A stretch of DNA of 64,000 nucleotides from Haladaptatus salinisoli (lineage in GTDB: Archaea; Halobacteriota; Halobacteria; Halobacteriales; Haladaptataceae): positions 1,054,001 through 1,118,000 of the forward strand of contig NZ_CP085327.1 in NCBI RefSeq assembly GCF_020614375.1. Direction: 5' to 3'. The notes under the pieces were generated by a model. It was not told the DNA's origin. It saw only the letters and a list, made by a program, of their open reading frames with translations, and did not search any database. Below, one piece after another: positions 43,136 through 52,185 of the stretch. Made by a program: the position numbers and the translations under genes. Numbering within the stretch: position 1 is the first letter of the stretch; each line of letters opens with the position of its first letter.

Positions 43136-43971
43136 ACGGCGACCTCGTCCCCGCCGACGAAGCGACGGTGAGCGTGCGCGACCGGGGATTCATGTACGGC
43201 GACGCCGCGTTCGAGACCCTGCGCGCGTACGGCGGCGACGCGTTCGAATGGGACGCCCACGCCGACCGCCTGCGGGCGACCTGCGACGCGCTCTCGCTCG
43301 ACCACGGCCTCGGCGACGACGATCTGCGGGGGCGCGTCCGCGAGACCCTCGACGCCAACGACCTGCGGGAGGCCTACGTCAAACTCTCGATTTCGAGGGG
43401 CGTGCAACCGGGGAAGCTCACCCCCGGCCCCGTCGAGGAACCGACCGTCGTCGTCGTCGTCGCCGAACTGCCGCGCGGCGGCGTCGACGGCGAACCGGTG
43501 TGGGACGCCCCGGCGACCGCCGAAACGGTCGAAACCCGGCGCGCGCCGGACGCCGCGCTCCCCGCGCACGCGAAGACCCACAACTACCTGAACGGTATCC
43601 TCGCGCGACTCGAAACCGACGCCGACGAGGCCGTCCTGCTCGATTCGCGGGGGAAACTCGCGGAAGGCGCGACGAGCAACCTGTTTTTCGTCCGCGACGG
43701 GGCGCTCCACACCCCGTCGCTCGAGGGACCGGTTCTCCCCGGCGTCACGCGCCGGGTCGTCCTCGAACTCGCTGACGGCGCCGGGATTCCGACCGAGACG
43801 GGGCGCTACGACCTCACGGCGGTTCGCCGGGGTGACGAGGCCTTCCTGACGAACACGACGTGGGAGGTTCGACCGCTCGCCCGACTGGACGGCGTCGAGT
43901 TCGGGGTCGGCCCCGTCACCCGCGAACTCGCCGACGCGTTCGACGCGCTGGTCGAGTCGCGCCACTATTGA
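43120..43971 (+). CDS. pabC: Class IV aminotransferase / aminodeoxychorismate lyase
   Basis: A 283-residue PLP enzyme. RDRGFMYGDAAFETLR is the N-terminal active-site block, and the PLP Lys lies in AHAKTHNYLNG. PabC-type enzymes convert aminodeoxychorismate to p-aminobenzoate and pyruvate; branched-chain or D-amino acid aminotransferases are close relatives. The genetic context with PabAB favours the lyase. Its start overlaps the PabA stop by 16 bases. Confidence 0.85.
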   Translation: MLYHVNGDLVPADEATVSVRDRGFMYGDAAFETLRAYGGDAFEWDAHADRLRATCDALSLDHGLGDDDLRGRVRETLDANDLREAYVKLSISRGVQPGKLTPGPVEEPTVVVVVAELPRGGVDGEPVWDAPATAETVETRRAPDAALPAHAKTHNYLNGILARLETDADEAVLLDSRGKLAEGATSNLFFVRDGALHTPSLEGPVLPGVTRRVVLELADGAGIPTETGRYDLTAVRRGDEAFLTNTTWEVRPLARLDGVEFGVGPVTRELADAFDALVESRHY

Positions 43972-44007
43972 AAAGCCTCAAACGTCCGCGTCGGCTACCC
44001 CCGGCCG

Positions 44008-44418
44008 ATGGAGGAAGACAGCCGAATCGCCGCCGTTTCGGAGGTTCCGGACGACTCGACCCTGCTGTTCACGGTTCGGAGCGGGTTCGACGAGGAGGAA
44101 GCCATCCTCGTCGAACGGGACGGCGAGATACGGGCGTGGCGGAACTACTGCCAGCACTGGACGGACGTTCGCCTCGACAAGGGCGAGGGTGCGACGGTGC
44201 GCGACGGGGAACTCGTCTGCGGAAAACACGGCGCGCTGTTCGAGGCCGACTCGGGGCTCTGCACCTACGGACCCTGCGAGGGTGCCGTGCTCGAAGCGAT
44301 CGACGTCGCGGTCGAGGACGGGGCGGTGTACCTCACCGACCCCGACTACGAGTTCGTCCAGCGCGGGTCGTCGATCGAGTACGACCTCTCCTCGAACCGG
44401 TCGCTCGGTTTCGACTAG
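44008..44418 (+). CDS. Rieske [2Fe-2S] domain protein
   Basis: A 136-residue single-domain Rieske protein. The ligands are in NYCQHWTD (Cys and His) and LVCGKHGALFEADSG (Cys and His), giving CxH...CxxH. It transfers electrons to an unknown partner; there is no oxygenase or cytochrome gene beside it. The tail LSSNRSLGFD is short and polar. No membrane anchor is seen. Confidence 0.88.
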   Translation: MEEDSRIAAVSEVPDDSTLLFTVRSGFDEEEAILVERDGEIRAWRNYCQHWTDVRLDKGEGATVRDGELVCGKHGALFEADSGLCTYGPCEGAVLEAIDVAVEDGAVYLTDPDYEFVQRGSSIEYDLSSNRSLGFD

Positions 44419-44445
44419 CGACGGGGTAGCGAGAGCGCGACACGA

Positions 44446-44739
44446 TCACTCCTCTCGAATCGTAAACGCGGGTTCCTCGACGGCTTCGCTCTTGCACTCC
44501 GGACACCGCGAGGGGCGGTTGGCGGGGTCGTCGAAGTCGTCGAACCCGCAGTTCCGACACTCCGGCGGGGCGACGAGCAACCGCTCGCCGCCCGACTCGA
44601 CCGACCGCGCGATGTGTTTGACGTGGCGAATCGCCGCGCCGGCGGTGACGTCGAACTCCGCCGCGATGGCGCTCGGCGTGGCGGATTCGGACCGGAGAAA
44701 CGCGGCGATTCGCTCGCGCGTCGTTTCGTCGTCGCGCAT
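44446..44739 (-). CDS. HTH plus zinc-ribbon transcription regulator (COG3357)
   Basis: A 97-residue protein. The N-terminal helix-turn-helix (TRERIAAFLRSESATPSAIAAEFDVTAGAAIRHVKHI) is a winged-helix DNA-binding fold, and the C-terminal CRNCGFDDF...CPECKSEAVEEPAF is a zinc ribbon. It matches the archaeal COG3357 family of predicted regulators. Targets are unknown. It is convergent with the Rieske gene and divergent from the Bat-type regulator. Confidence 0.85.
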   Translation of the reverse strand: MRDDETTRERIAAFLRSESATPSAIAAEFDVTAGAAIRHVKHIARSVESGGERLLVAPPECRNCGFDDFDDPANRPSRCPECKSEAVEEPAFTIREE

Positions 44740-44832
44740 GTTACGGGCTTCGGGGCACTCGTTCAAATTTCTACCGCGACGAAAGTGACAACGTAAACCG
44801 TTTTCCCGTCGGAGTGCGTGCGCTACGCTACG

Positions 44833-46854
44833 ATGGGGGACCGACCGCTCCAGACGCACGACGCCGCGAACGAAAGCTCCCCGGACGAACCCGCCACGTC
44901 GAGCGATCGGACCGTCCTCTTCGTCGAACACGAGACCGACATCGCGGAGCGGTTCGACCGCGAACACGACGACATGACCGTCTGGATCGAATCGTCCGCG
45001 GCGGACTGTCTCTCCCGTCTCGAAGCCGAAGCGATAGACTGCATCGTCAGCAACTACGACCTGCCCGACGACGACGGTCTCGACCTGCTCGAATCGGTGC
45101 GCGACGAGCACCCGAACCTCCCGTTCGTGCTGTTCACCGGCGCGGGCGACGAGCGAGTCGCCAGCGAGGCCGTCGCGGCGGGCGTGAGCGACTATCTCCC
45201 CCGGGACGCCGTCGACGGAGCGGACGACCTCCGCGAGCGAATCGAGAGCGCCGTCGACAGGCACCTCGCCGGTCGCGGCGAGAGCCGCATCAGCGCGCTG
45301 ATGACCGCGTTTCCGGACGTCGCCTTCCTCCTCGACGACGAGGGGCGCTACCGGGAATTGCTGGTCGGCCCGAACACCGAGAGCCTCGCCGCCGCCGCCC
45401 CGCCGGACCTCGTCGGGCGGCGACTCCACGACGTGTTTTCCGAGGAGACGGCGGAGCGGTTCCTCACCCACATTCACCGAACGCTGGAGACGGGCGGCGT
45501 TCGGACGATGGAGTACCCGCTGGAGGTCGCGAAGGGGACGCGCTGGTTCGAAGCGCGGACGACGCCGCTGGGAACCTGCATCGACGGACGAGACGCCGTC
45601 GTCTGGGTCGCTCGCGACGTGACGGAGCGCCGGGAGCGCGAGCGCACGCTGGCGCGGCAACACGACGAGCTGGAGATGCTGAACAAGATACACCGGCTGA
45701 TTCAGGAGGTCATCCACGAACTCGTCCGCGCCGCGACCCGCGACGATATCGAGCAGTTGGCGTGCAAGCGGATGGTCGAGTCGGGGCTGTACGAACTCGC
45801 GTGGATCGACGAGAGCGAGGTTAGCCGGGACGGCATCGCGCCGCGAACCCGCGCCGGCGGTATCGACGGTTATCTCGACACGCTCGTCTCGCTCGGAGGG
45901 GACGTCGGCGACGACCCCGCCACGAGGGCGATGCGGAACGACGAACTGCAGGTCATTCGGGACGTTCGGGAGACCGACCTGCTCCCGCGGGCGGTTCGAG
46001 AGGAGGCGGTCGACCGGGGAATCGAATCGGGTATCTCCATCCCGCTCTCGTACGGAAACACGATGTACGGGTCGCTCTCGCTCGTCTCGACGCGGACGGG
46101 CGTGCTGAGCGAGCGGGCGCAGGCCGCCCTCGAAATCCTCGGGGACACCATCGGGTTCGCCATCAACGCCGCGAAGAACAAGAAGCTCCTGCTGTCGGAC
46201 ACCTCCGTCGAACTCGAGTTTCGGGTGACCGACTCCCGAGAGGTGTTTCTGTCCGTCTCCCGTCGGCTCGGCTGCACGTGTCACTTACACGGTCTCGTCC
46301 CCGCCTCGGAAGGACAGCTGCTGCACTACGTGCGAATCGAGGGCGCGCCGCCGCAACGCGTCGAGGAAATGGTCTCCGATTCGGAACACGTCACCGAGTG
46401 CCGACTCATCGACACCGACGATACGGGGTTCGTGCTCGAAACCGTGATGACCGAATCGACGGTCAAGCGACTGGTCGAGGCCGGTGCCGCCGTCCAGTCC
46501 GCCACCGCGGATGGAGGCGAGGTGTCCCTCGTCGCGGAAGTGCCGCACGACGCGGACGTTCGGAGGGTCGTGGACACGTTCCAGGCGACCTACCCGAAGT
46601 CGGAACTCGTCGGAAAGCGCACGGTAGATCGGCCCACGCAGACCGCCCAGGAGTTCAGACAGACGCTCACCGACCGCCTCACCGATAGACAGGAGACGGC
46701 GCTTCGGGCCGCCTACTTCGCCGGGTACTACGACTGGCCGCGGGGAAGCACGGCGGAGGAGATCGCGGGGTCGCTCGACATCGCGTCGCCGACGCTCCAC
46801 TACCACCTTCGGAAGGCGCAGTACGAACTGCTCGCGGCGTTCTTCGACGAGTAG
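44833..46854 (+). CDS. Bat-like regulator: pseudo-receiver, PAS, GAF, HTH_10
   Basis: A 673-residue protein from the ATG at 44833 (a GTG 5 codons earlier is possible). Order: a receiver-like domain (residues ~26-135), PAS (~150-275), GAF (~290-455), a bacterio-opsin activator domain (~460-605) and HTH_10 (LTDRQETALRAAYFAGYYDWPRGST). The receiver lacks the phospho-acceptor: DCIVSNYDLP has Asn74 where Asp is expected, and the acidic pair is VEHE. It probably senses a ligand and activates genes without phosphorylation. Confidence 0.88.
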   Translation: MGDRPLQTHDAANESSPDEPATSSDRTVLFVEHETDIAERFDREHDDMTVWIESSAADCLSRLEAEAIDCIVSNYDLPDDDGLDLLESVRDEHPNLPFVLFTGAGDERVASEAVAAGVSDYLPRDAVDGADDLRERIESAVDRHLAGRGESRISALMTAFPDVAFLLDDEGRYRELLVGPNTESLAAAAPPDLVGRRLHDVFSEETAERFLTHIHRTLETGGVRTMEYPLEVAKGTRWFEARTTPLGTCIDGRDAVVWVARDVTERRERERTLARQHDELEMLNKIHRLIQEVIHELVRAATRDDIEQLACKRMVESGLYELAWIDESEVSRDGIAPRTRAGGIDGYLDTLVSLGGDVGDDPATRAMRNDELQVIRDVRETDLLPRAVREEAVDRGIESGISIPLSYGNTMYGSLSLVSTRTGVLSERAQAALEILGDTIGFAINAAKNKKLLLSDTSVELEFRVTDSREVFLSVSRRLGCTCHLHGLVPASEGQLLHYVRIEGAPPQRVEEMVSDSEHVTECRLIDTDDTGFVLETVMTESTVKRLVEAGAAVQSATADGGEVSLVAEVPHDADVRRVVDTFQATYPKSELVGKRTVDRPTQTAQEFRQTLTDRLTDRQETALRAAYFAGYYDWPRGSTAEEIAGSLDIASPTLHYHLRKAQYELLAAFFDE

Positions 46855-47051
46855 CGCACCGCGGCGCGAGGGCGAACCCGAGCGCGAAACGCGGCAGACG
46901 GATGCGCGAGACGAACGCGAAGCGAGCGTCGGCGGAAAACGGCGTTCGGCTCGGCGCGCGAGTGCCGAAATGTCGGGGAAGGGTACCGGTTCGAGCGGGT
47001 CCGCCTGCGGAGATGAAAAAGGACTTACGGGCCGGGCGTGACGATGCGGCT

Positions 47052-48029
47052 ATGAAAGCCGTCGTCCTCGCGGGCGGATACGCGACGCGCCTGTGGCCGA
47101 TCACGAAACACCGGCCAAAAATGTTCCTGCCGATCGGGAAGACCACGGTCATCGACCGCATCTTCGCCGACCTCGAAGCCGACGACCGCATCGATACCGT
47201 CTACGTCAGCACCAACGAACGCTTCGCCGAGGACTTCGAAACCCACCTCGCCGAGAGCCGATTCGAGAAACCGCAGTTGAGCGTGGAGGACACGTCGGAA
47301 GAAGACGAGAAGTTCGGCGTCGTCGGGGCGCTCGCCCAACTCGTCGAGCGCGAAGGGGTCGACGACGACCTCGTCGTCATCGCCGGCGACAACCTCATCA
47401 GCTTCGACGTCGCCGACTTCGTCGACTTCTTCGAAGCCAAGGACGCACCGACCCTCGCCGCCTACGACGTGGGGAGCCGAGAGTTGGCCAAGTCCTACGG
47501 ATTGGTGGAACTCGACGGCGACCGCGTCGTCGACTTCCAGGAGAAGCCCGCCGACCCGAAATCCACGCTCGTCTCCATCGCCTGCTACGCCTTCACTCGC
47601 GAGAACCTCCCCCTGCTCGAGACGTACCTCGAAGACGGCAACAACCCGGACGAACCGGGCTGGTTCGTCCAGTGGTTACAGGCCCGAGAATCGGTGTACG
47701 CCTACACGTTCGAGGAGGCGTGGTTCGACATCGGCACGCCCGAGAGCTACCTCGACGCCGTCGCCTGGTACCTCGACGGCGAATCCTACATCGCCGAGTC
47801 GGCCGCGCTGGATGACGTGACCGTCGGCGAGAACGTCCACGTGATGGACGGCGCGGAACTCGCCAACGCCAGCCTCAACAACGCCATCATCTTCTCGGAC
47901 GCGACGGTGCGGGACTGCGACGTGCGCGACTCCATCATCGACGAGGAGACGCACATCGAGAACATGGACCTGGCCGGCGCGCTCATCGGCGCGCACACGC
48001 AGATTACGAACGGACGGGACGAGCAGTAA
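47052..48029 (+). CDS. Sugar nucleotidyltransferase with beta-helix tail
   Basis: A 325-residue protein from the ATG at 47052, where the canonical MKAVVLAGGYATRLWPITKHRPKMFLP motif begins. The LAGG...RL loop binds the NTP and the Lys in RPKMFLPIG contacts phosphate. The C-terminal left-handed beta-helix hexad repeats (VTVGENVHVMDGAELANASLNNAIIF) resemble dTDP-glucose/glucose-1-phosphate thymidylyltransferases and GlmU. It likely makes an activated sugar for surface glycans or S-layer N-glycosylation. The longer upstream frame is not supported. Confidence 0.85.
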   Translation: MKAVVLAGGYATRLWPITKHRPKMFLPIGKTTVIDRIFADLEADDRIDTVYVSTNERFAEDFETHLAESRFEKPQLSVEDTSEEDEKFGVVGALAQLVEREGVDDDLVVIAGDNLISFDVADFVDFFEAKDAPTLAAYDVGSRELAKSYGLVELDGDRVVDFQEKPADPKSTLVSIACYAFTRENLPLLETYLEDGNNPDEPGWFVQWLQARESVYAYTFEEAWFDIGTPESYLDAVAWYLDGESYIAESAALDDVTVGENVHVMDGAELANASLNNAIIFSDATVRDCDVRDSIIDEETHIENMDLAGALIGAHTQITNGRDEQ

Positions 48030-48094
48030 CGGTCGCCGCCCGATTTTCGAACCGACTCGGTCTCCACGAGCGATAACGTTCGCGGCGACGATTC

Positions 48095-48799
48095 TCACCC
48101 CAACCGAGCGTCGGTAATCCGTACCCGGCCGCGCGTTCCGTCCCACTCCGTCTCGTACGTCAATTCGATGGGACGGGCCATGTGCGGCGCGTCCGTCACC
48201 AACGTCTCGAATTCGCCGCCCTCTCCCAGGATGTGAACGCCGTACTCCTCGTTGAGTCGCTCCAGGTCGGCCAGCGCGTCGGCGTCCAGCGTCCGACCGA
48301 GCCACGATTCGTCCAGTCCGCGGGCCGCCACCTGCACGATTCGAATCTCGAACCCGGCGTCCAGCATCTCGCGGGCGAGTTCGCGGGGGTCGCGCCGCCA
48401 GAGAGGGGCGAACAGTTCGACGCCGAGTCGGTCGCAGAGCGCCCGAATCCTGCTCGTCTGGAACTCGCTTTCGACCGCGCCCGCCGTGACGCCCGCGAGG
48501 TCGACGTCGAGGTTGCGAAGGGCGGTCTCGAGCGTCTCGACCTCCTTGTCGCCCTGTTCGCCGGCGTCCTCGGCCGACTCGGCGTCGAAGTCGCCCCGAA
48601 CCTCGACGAGCGGGATGCCGATGCTCTCGGCGGCGAGCGCCGCGAGGTCTGTCGCCGGAACGTGGTACATGTACGAGTCGCCCGCCGGGTGGACGGTGAG
48701 CAGTCGCTCGACGTTCAGACCGTCTTCGAGCGCCCGGTAGAGCGCCCACGAGGAGTCCTTCCCGCCGGAGAAGAGGCTGACCCACGCCTGCTGGTTCAT
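48095..48799 (-). CDS. dph6: Diphthine--ammonia ligase (Dph6)
   Basis: A 234-residue PP-loop ATPase. The motif SLFSGGKDSSWALYRAL (SGGKDS) binds ATP. The block EFQTSRIRALCDRLGVELFAPLWRRDP and GEGGEFETLVTDAP match MJ0570-type Dph6. It forms diphthamide from diphthine in translation factor aEF-2. The ATG at 48799 gives the conserved MNQQAWVSLFSGGKDS start. Confidence 0.9.
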   Translation of the reverse strand: MNQQAWVSLFSGGKDSSWALYRALEDGLNVERLLTVHPAGDSYMYHVPATDLAALAAESIGIPLVEVRGDFDAESAEDAGEQGDKEVETLETALRNLDVDLAGVTAGAVESEFQTSRIRALCDRLGVELFAPLWRRDPRELAREMLDAGFEIRIVQVAARGLDESWLGRTLDADALADLERLNEEYGVHILGEGGEFETLVTDAPHMARPIELTYETEWDGTRGRVRITDARLG

Positions 48800-48837
48800 G
48801 AACTCGGGTTGCGGTTCGGGGGATAAATGCGCCCCGA

Positions 48838-49977
48838 TTACTCCACCAGTTCCTCTTCCAGCGTCGTCCCGCTCACGTAGGATGCCACGCGAACCCCGAG
48901 CAGGCTGACGAAGACGCCGAGGAGGACGTACACCGCCAGCCGCGTTCCGGGGTCTACCGTGAACTGGTCGACGGTGGTCTGCCCGACCGAAATCTCCGGC
49001 ACCGTGACGGGAGGAATTTCCTCGGCCTGCTGGAGGAAGTACGCCGAGAAGCCGCGGACGACGAGCCCCACCGCGAGCACGCCGAACGGGAGGTTCAGGT
49101 AGGAGTTGCGGAGGCGATCGTTGCGGATGGCTTCGTCCAGCAGTCGACCGACGCTCGCGGTGAGCGCGGCCACCGCGAGCCACGGGACGCTCTCGAAGGT
49201 GAACGCCATCGCGGGGATGAGCACGCCGTCGGAAGCGTCCATCGGCGCGGCTCGGTACGCCCCGGTGAAGACGCCGATGAGCGACAGCCCCGCTCCGACG
49301 ACGTAGGTGACGATGGACACCCGACCGGAGTACAGCGCGTCGCGGGCCTGGGCGGGAAGGTCGCGGAGGTAATCGCCGATAGCGAGTCCCTTGTAGAGCG
49401 TGAAGAGCCCGATGACGGCGGTGATGGCCGCCGCGGCCAGCGCCGGGCCGGACAGCATGAGCAGAACGGGAAAGGCGATGAGCGCGATACCGGTCGGGAC
49501 GAGCACGGTCTGTCGGAGTTCCTCGTCCGCGAGGAACTGTTTCAGCAGGTAGTAGGTGGATTCGATGTCGCGGGCCTGCCGGACGACCACGCGGTCGACC
49601 GCGTCGACGCGGACGCGACTCTCGACGATGGGGACGAGGCGCTCGTCCTCCGCGCTGTCGATGACGACGATGGCCGAGTCGGGGTCGAGCTCCGCCACGA
49701 GTTCGTCCGTCTGCGCGGCCACCGCGCGGTCCGCGCCCACCCGCGTCTCGGCGGTGCCGGAGATGACCGCCACCGTCGTCTCCTCGTCCTCGTCCCGCAG
49801 GTCGCGGGCGACGCGGAGGGCTTCGAGCAGACAGTTGACGCTCGAGTCCTCCGGGTCTTCGAGCCCCACGTCGGTGGCGAGCGACCGAACCGCCTCCCAC
49901 CCGGCGACGGGCATCTCCAGTCCCGTCTTACGCCCGATGTCGTTGTTTCGGTCGACGCACACCACCAGCGTACTCAT
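48838..49977 (-). CDS. DUF373 family membrane protein
   Basis: A 379-residue protein from the ATG at 49977, chosen over a GTG-like start 4 codons upstream. The first ~150 residues are soluble with a Rossmann-like start MSTLVVCVDRNNDIGRKTGLEMPV, typical of archaeal DUF373. The remaining part holds about 6 membrane helices (TVLVPTGIALIAFPVLLML and others). The family is conserved in Euryarchaeota, with unknown function. It ends 38 bases from Dph6 on the same strand. Confidence 0.85.
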   Translation of the reverse strand: MSTLVVCVDRNNDIGRKTGLEMPVAGWEAVRSLATDVGLEDPEDSSVNCLLEALRVARDLRDEDEETTVAVISGTAETRVGADRAVAAQTDELVAELDPDSAIVVIDSAEDERLVPIVESRVRVDAVDRVVVRQARDIESTYYLLKQFLADEELRQTVLVPTGIALIAFPVLLMLSGPALAAAAITAVIGLFTLYKGLAIGDYLRDLPAQARDALYSGRVSIVTYVVGAGLSLIGVFTGAYRAAPMDASDGVLIPAMAFTFESVPWLAVAALTASVGRLLDEAIRNDRLRNSYLNLPFGVLAVGLVVRGFSAYFLQQAEEIPPVTVPEISVGQTTVDQFTVDPGTRLAVYVLLGVFVSLLGVRVASYVSGTTLEEELVE

Positions 49978-50045
49978 TCGGTATCCCAATCCAGACGGTC
50001 GGGGGATAAAAATCTCTCTTTGGTGTAACTATCCGTCGCGTCTCG

Positions 50046-51227
50046 TCAGACGTTGCCGTTCAGCGCGTCGAAGATTCCGTCGGTGAACTCCCGGTCGGTC
50101 CACAGACTGTTCTCCATCCCGCCCGCGACGACCGCCGATTCGACGGGAACCTGGCCGCCGCCCATGCGCGCGTGGCCGCCCGCGTCGGCCCCCGGAATGT
50201 CGGCCACCGCGGTCTGGAGCGCTTTGCCCATGTGAACCCGGTCGTCGCGCGATCGTCCCGAGATGTGGAGCGTGTCGTCGCGCCGCCCGTAGACGACGAC
50301 TGCGGTGACCCCCTCGAGTTGCATGAGTTCGTCCGCCGCCTGCGGGATGGCGTCCGCGTTCGTGAGTTCGCCGACGTTGCAGACCGCGAACGAGCCGCGA
50401 ACCTCGCGTTCCGTGATGGCCCGCGATTTGACTTCGAGCACTTCGGCGCTCACCTGCGGATTCGCGATTCGGTCGAGACGGTGTTCGTCGACGCCCCGGT
50501 AGAGGTACGCGCTCGACGCGAAATCGGCCTCGATACAGCCGTTCGTGAGGTGTTTCGTATCCGATTGGATGCCGTACAGGAGTCCGGTGGCGATGTCGGA
50601 AGGGAGGACGAACTCGTCTTCGTCCGCGGCGTCGTCCGGACCGACCGGCGTCGCGCGCAGTTCGGCGAAGTACTCCGCGACGATGGTCGAACACGAACCG
50701 TAGTTCGTCCGCTTGTCGGTGAACACTTCGCCCGACCCGTTTCCGGGGTGGTGGTCGATGACCGCGTACGGTTCGATTCGTTCCGCGCCGTCGAATCCGC
50801 GGGGCGTGTTGTGGTCGACGAGAACGATGGTAGAAACAGCGAGGTCGGTGACGTGGTCGACGCGTTCGAGTTCGAGGTCGAGGATGGTTCGGAACGCGCG
50901 GTTTTCCTGGTGGCGAATCTGCCCGGAATACTGAATCGTCGTCTCCGTATCGACCGTCTCGGCGAGATACGCGACCGCGATCGCGCAGGCCATCGCGTCG
51001 GGGTCGGGGTTCGGATGCATCAGGACGACGAGTTCGTCCCGTTTCGCCAGCGCCCGTTTGAGTCTGGCACCCATCGGCCGCCGAATCCAGCGCACGACCA
51101 GCCAGAGCGACACCGCGAGCACGACGGCCCCGAGCGCGCCGCCGACGATGAGCAGCGGATTTTCGGAGCCGTAGACCTCGGCCGCCCGGAACAGTCCCCG
51201 AACCGACTGGTCGGCCAGAAACTCCAT
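50046..51227 (-). CDS. Membrane-anchored DHH-family phosphoesterase
   Basis: A 393-residue protein from the ATG at 51227. An N-terminal membrane helix (LLIVGGALGAVVLAVSLWLVV) is followed by DHH motifs: HPNPDPDAMACAIA, IVLVDHNTP and AVIDHHPGNG. The C-terminal DHHA1 part has GGHARMGGGQ. Relatives hydrolyse oligoribonucleotides, pAp or c-di-AMP. A membrane-bound c-di-AMP or nanoRNA phosphodiesterase role is plausible but unproven. Confidence 0.85.
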   Translation of the reverse strand: MEFLADQSVRGLFRAAEVYGSENPLLIVGGALGAVVLAVSLWLVVRWIRRPMGARLKRALAKRDELVVLMHPNPDPDAMACAIAVAYLAETVDTETTIQYSGQIRHQENRAFRTILDLELERVDHVTDLAVSTIVLVDHNTPRGFDGAERIEPYAVIDHHPGNGSGEVFTDKRTNYGSCSTIVAEYFAELRATPVGPDDAADEDEFVLPSDIATGLLYGIQSDTKHLTNGCIEADFASSAYLYRGVDEHRLDRIANPQVSAEVLEVKSRAITEREVRGSFAVCNVGELTNADAIPQAADELMQLEGVTAVVVYGRRDDTLHISGRSRDDRVHMGKALQTAVADIPGADAGGHARMGGGQVPVESAVVAGGMENSLWTDREFTDGIFDALNGNV

Positions 51228-51278
51228 ACTCCGTGGTCGATACCCGACGACAAGAACTTTTCCCAACGGTTACAGTTG

Positions 51279-52148
51279 TCAGACGCTTGTGGGCTCTCCG
51301 TACGACGAAACGGCGTCGCGATACCCGTCCCGAAACGTCGGATATCGGAGTTCGTAACCCGTCTTCCGGAGTTTTTCGTTCGAACACCGCTTGCCCGCTC
51401 GCGTCCGTTCGGAGGTCGGTTCCGTCTCCGCCTCTCGCTCCGTCGATGGACGTTCGACGCCGCACCGCTCGGCGAGCCAACCGGCGAGCGTCGGCTTCCG
51501 GACCGGTTCGTCGTCGGCGACGAGGAGGGTGTCGTTTCGCGCCACCCCCTCGTCCAGCACGTATCGAACCGCACCCGCCGCGTCGTCCCGGTGTATCAGG
51601 TTCAGGTACCGCTCGCCCACCGGCCCGTCCAGATATCGCTCCAGCCGGTAGCGGTCGGGGCCGTACAGCCCCGCGAATCGGGTGATCGTCCAGTTCCCGG
51701 GGCTCGCATCGCGGGCGATTCGTTCGGCTTCGGCGAGAATCTCCTGTCGCTCGGTCGTCGGCTCCAGCGGCGTGGATTCGTCCACCCACGCCCCGCCGCG
51801 GTCGCCGTACACGCCCGTGCTCGACGTGTAGACGGTTCGTTCGGGCGGCGAGTCGCGCCCGGCGAAGTGTTCGAGCGTCGTCCGAAGCCCGTCGACGTAG
51901 GCGGCGCGCGCGGCGTCCGAATCGCGGCCGTCCGCGCTCGCGGCGTAGACGACGGCGACCGCGTCGGGAACCGCGGCGAGGGAATCCGCGTCGGTCGCGT
52001 CGGCCCGCACGCCGGTGAGTCCCGCGTTCTCGACGGCCCGCACCCCGTCGGCTGACCGCCGGACGCCGACCGCGTCGTGGCCCGCCCGAACCAACTGCCG
52101 ACCGAGTTCGAGACCGACGTAGCCGCAGCCGATGATGGCGACGTTCAT
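51279..52148 (-). CDS. NAD(P)-binding SDR/epimerase-like protein (atypical)
   Basis: A 289-residue protein. The Rossmann loop MNVAIIGCGYVGLELGRQLV is clear and TVYTSSTGVYGDRGGAWVDEST matches extended SDRs, but the catalytic Tyr-x-x-x-Lys is missing (the equivalent stretch reads TERQEILAEAE). YeeZ-like SDR proteins share this. It may be a redox-inactive or altered enzyme. The C-terminal tail (RCSNEKLRKTGYELRYPTF) resembles the substrate-binding end of dTDP-rhamnose-type reductases. Confidence 0.75.
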   Translation of the reverse strand: MNVAIIGCGYVGLELGRQLVRAGHDAVGVRRSADGVRAVENAGLTGVRADATDADSLAAVPDAVAVVYAASADGRDSDAARAAYVDGLRTTLEHFAGRDSPPERTVYTSSTGVYGDRGGAWVDESTPLEPTTERQEILAEAERIARDASPGNWTITRFAGLYGPDRYRLERYLDGPVGERYLNLIHRDDAAGAVRYVLDEGVARNDTLLVADDEPVRKPTLAGWLAERCGVERPSTEREAETEPTSERTRAGKRCSNEKLRKTGYELRYPTFRDGYRDAVSSYGEPTSV

Positions 52149-52185
52149 ACGCTTCGTTCGGTCGGAGCGCGGAAAACTCCGCCGC

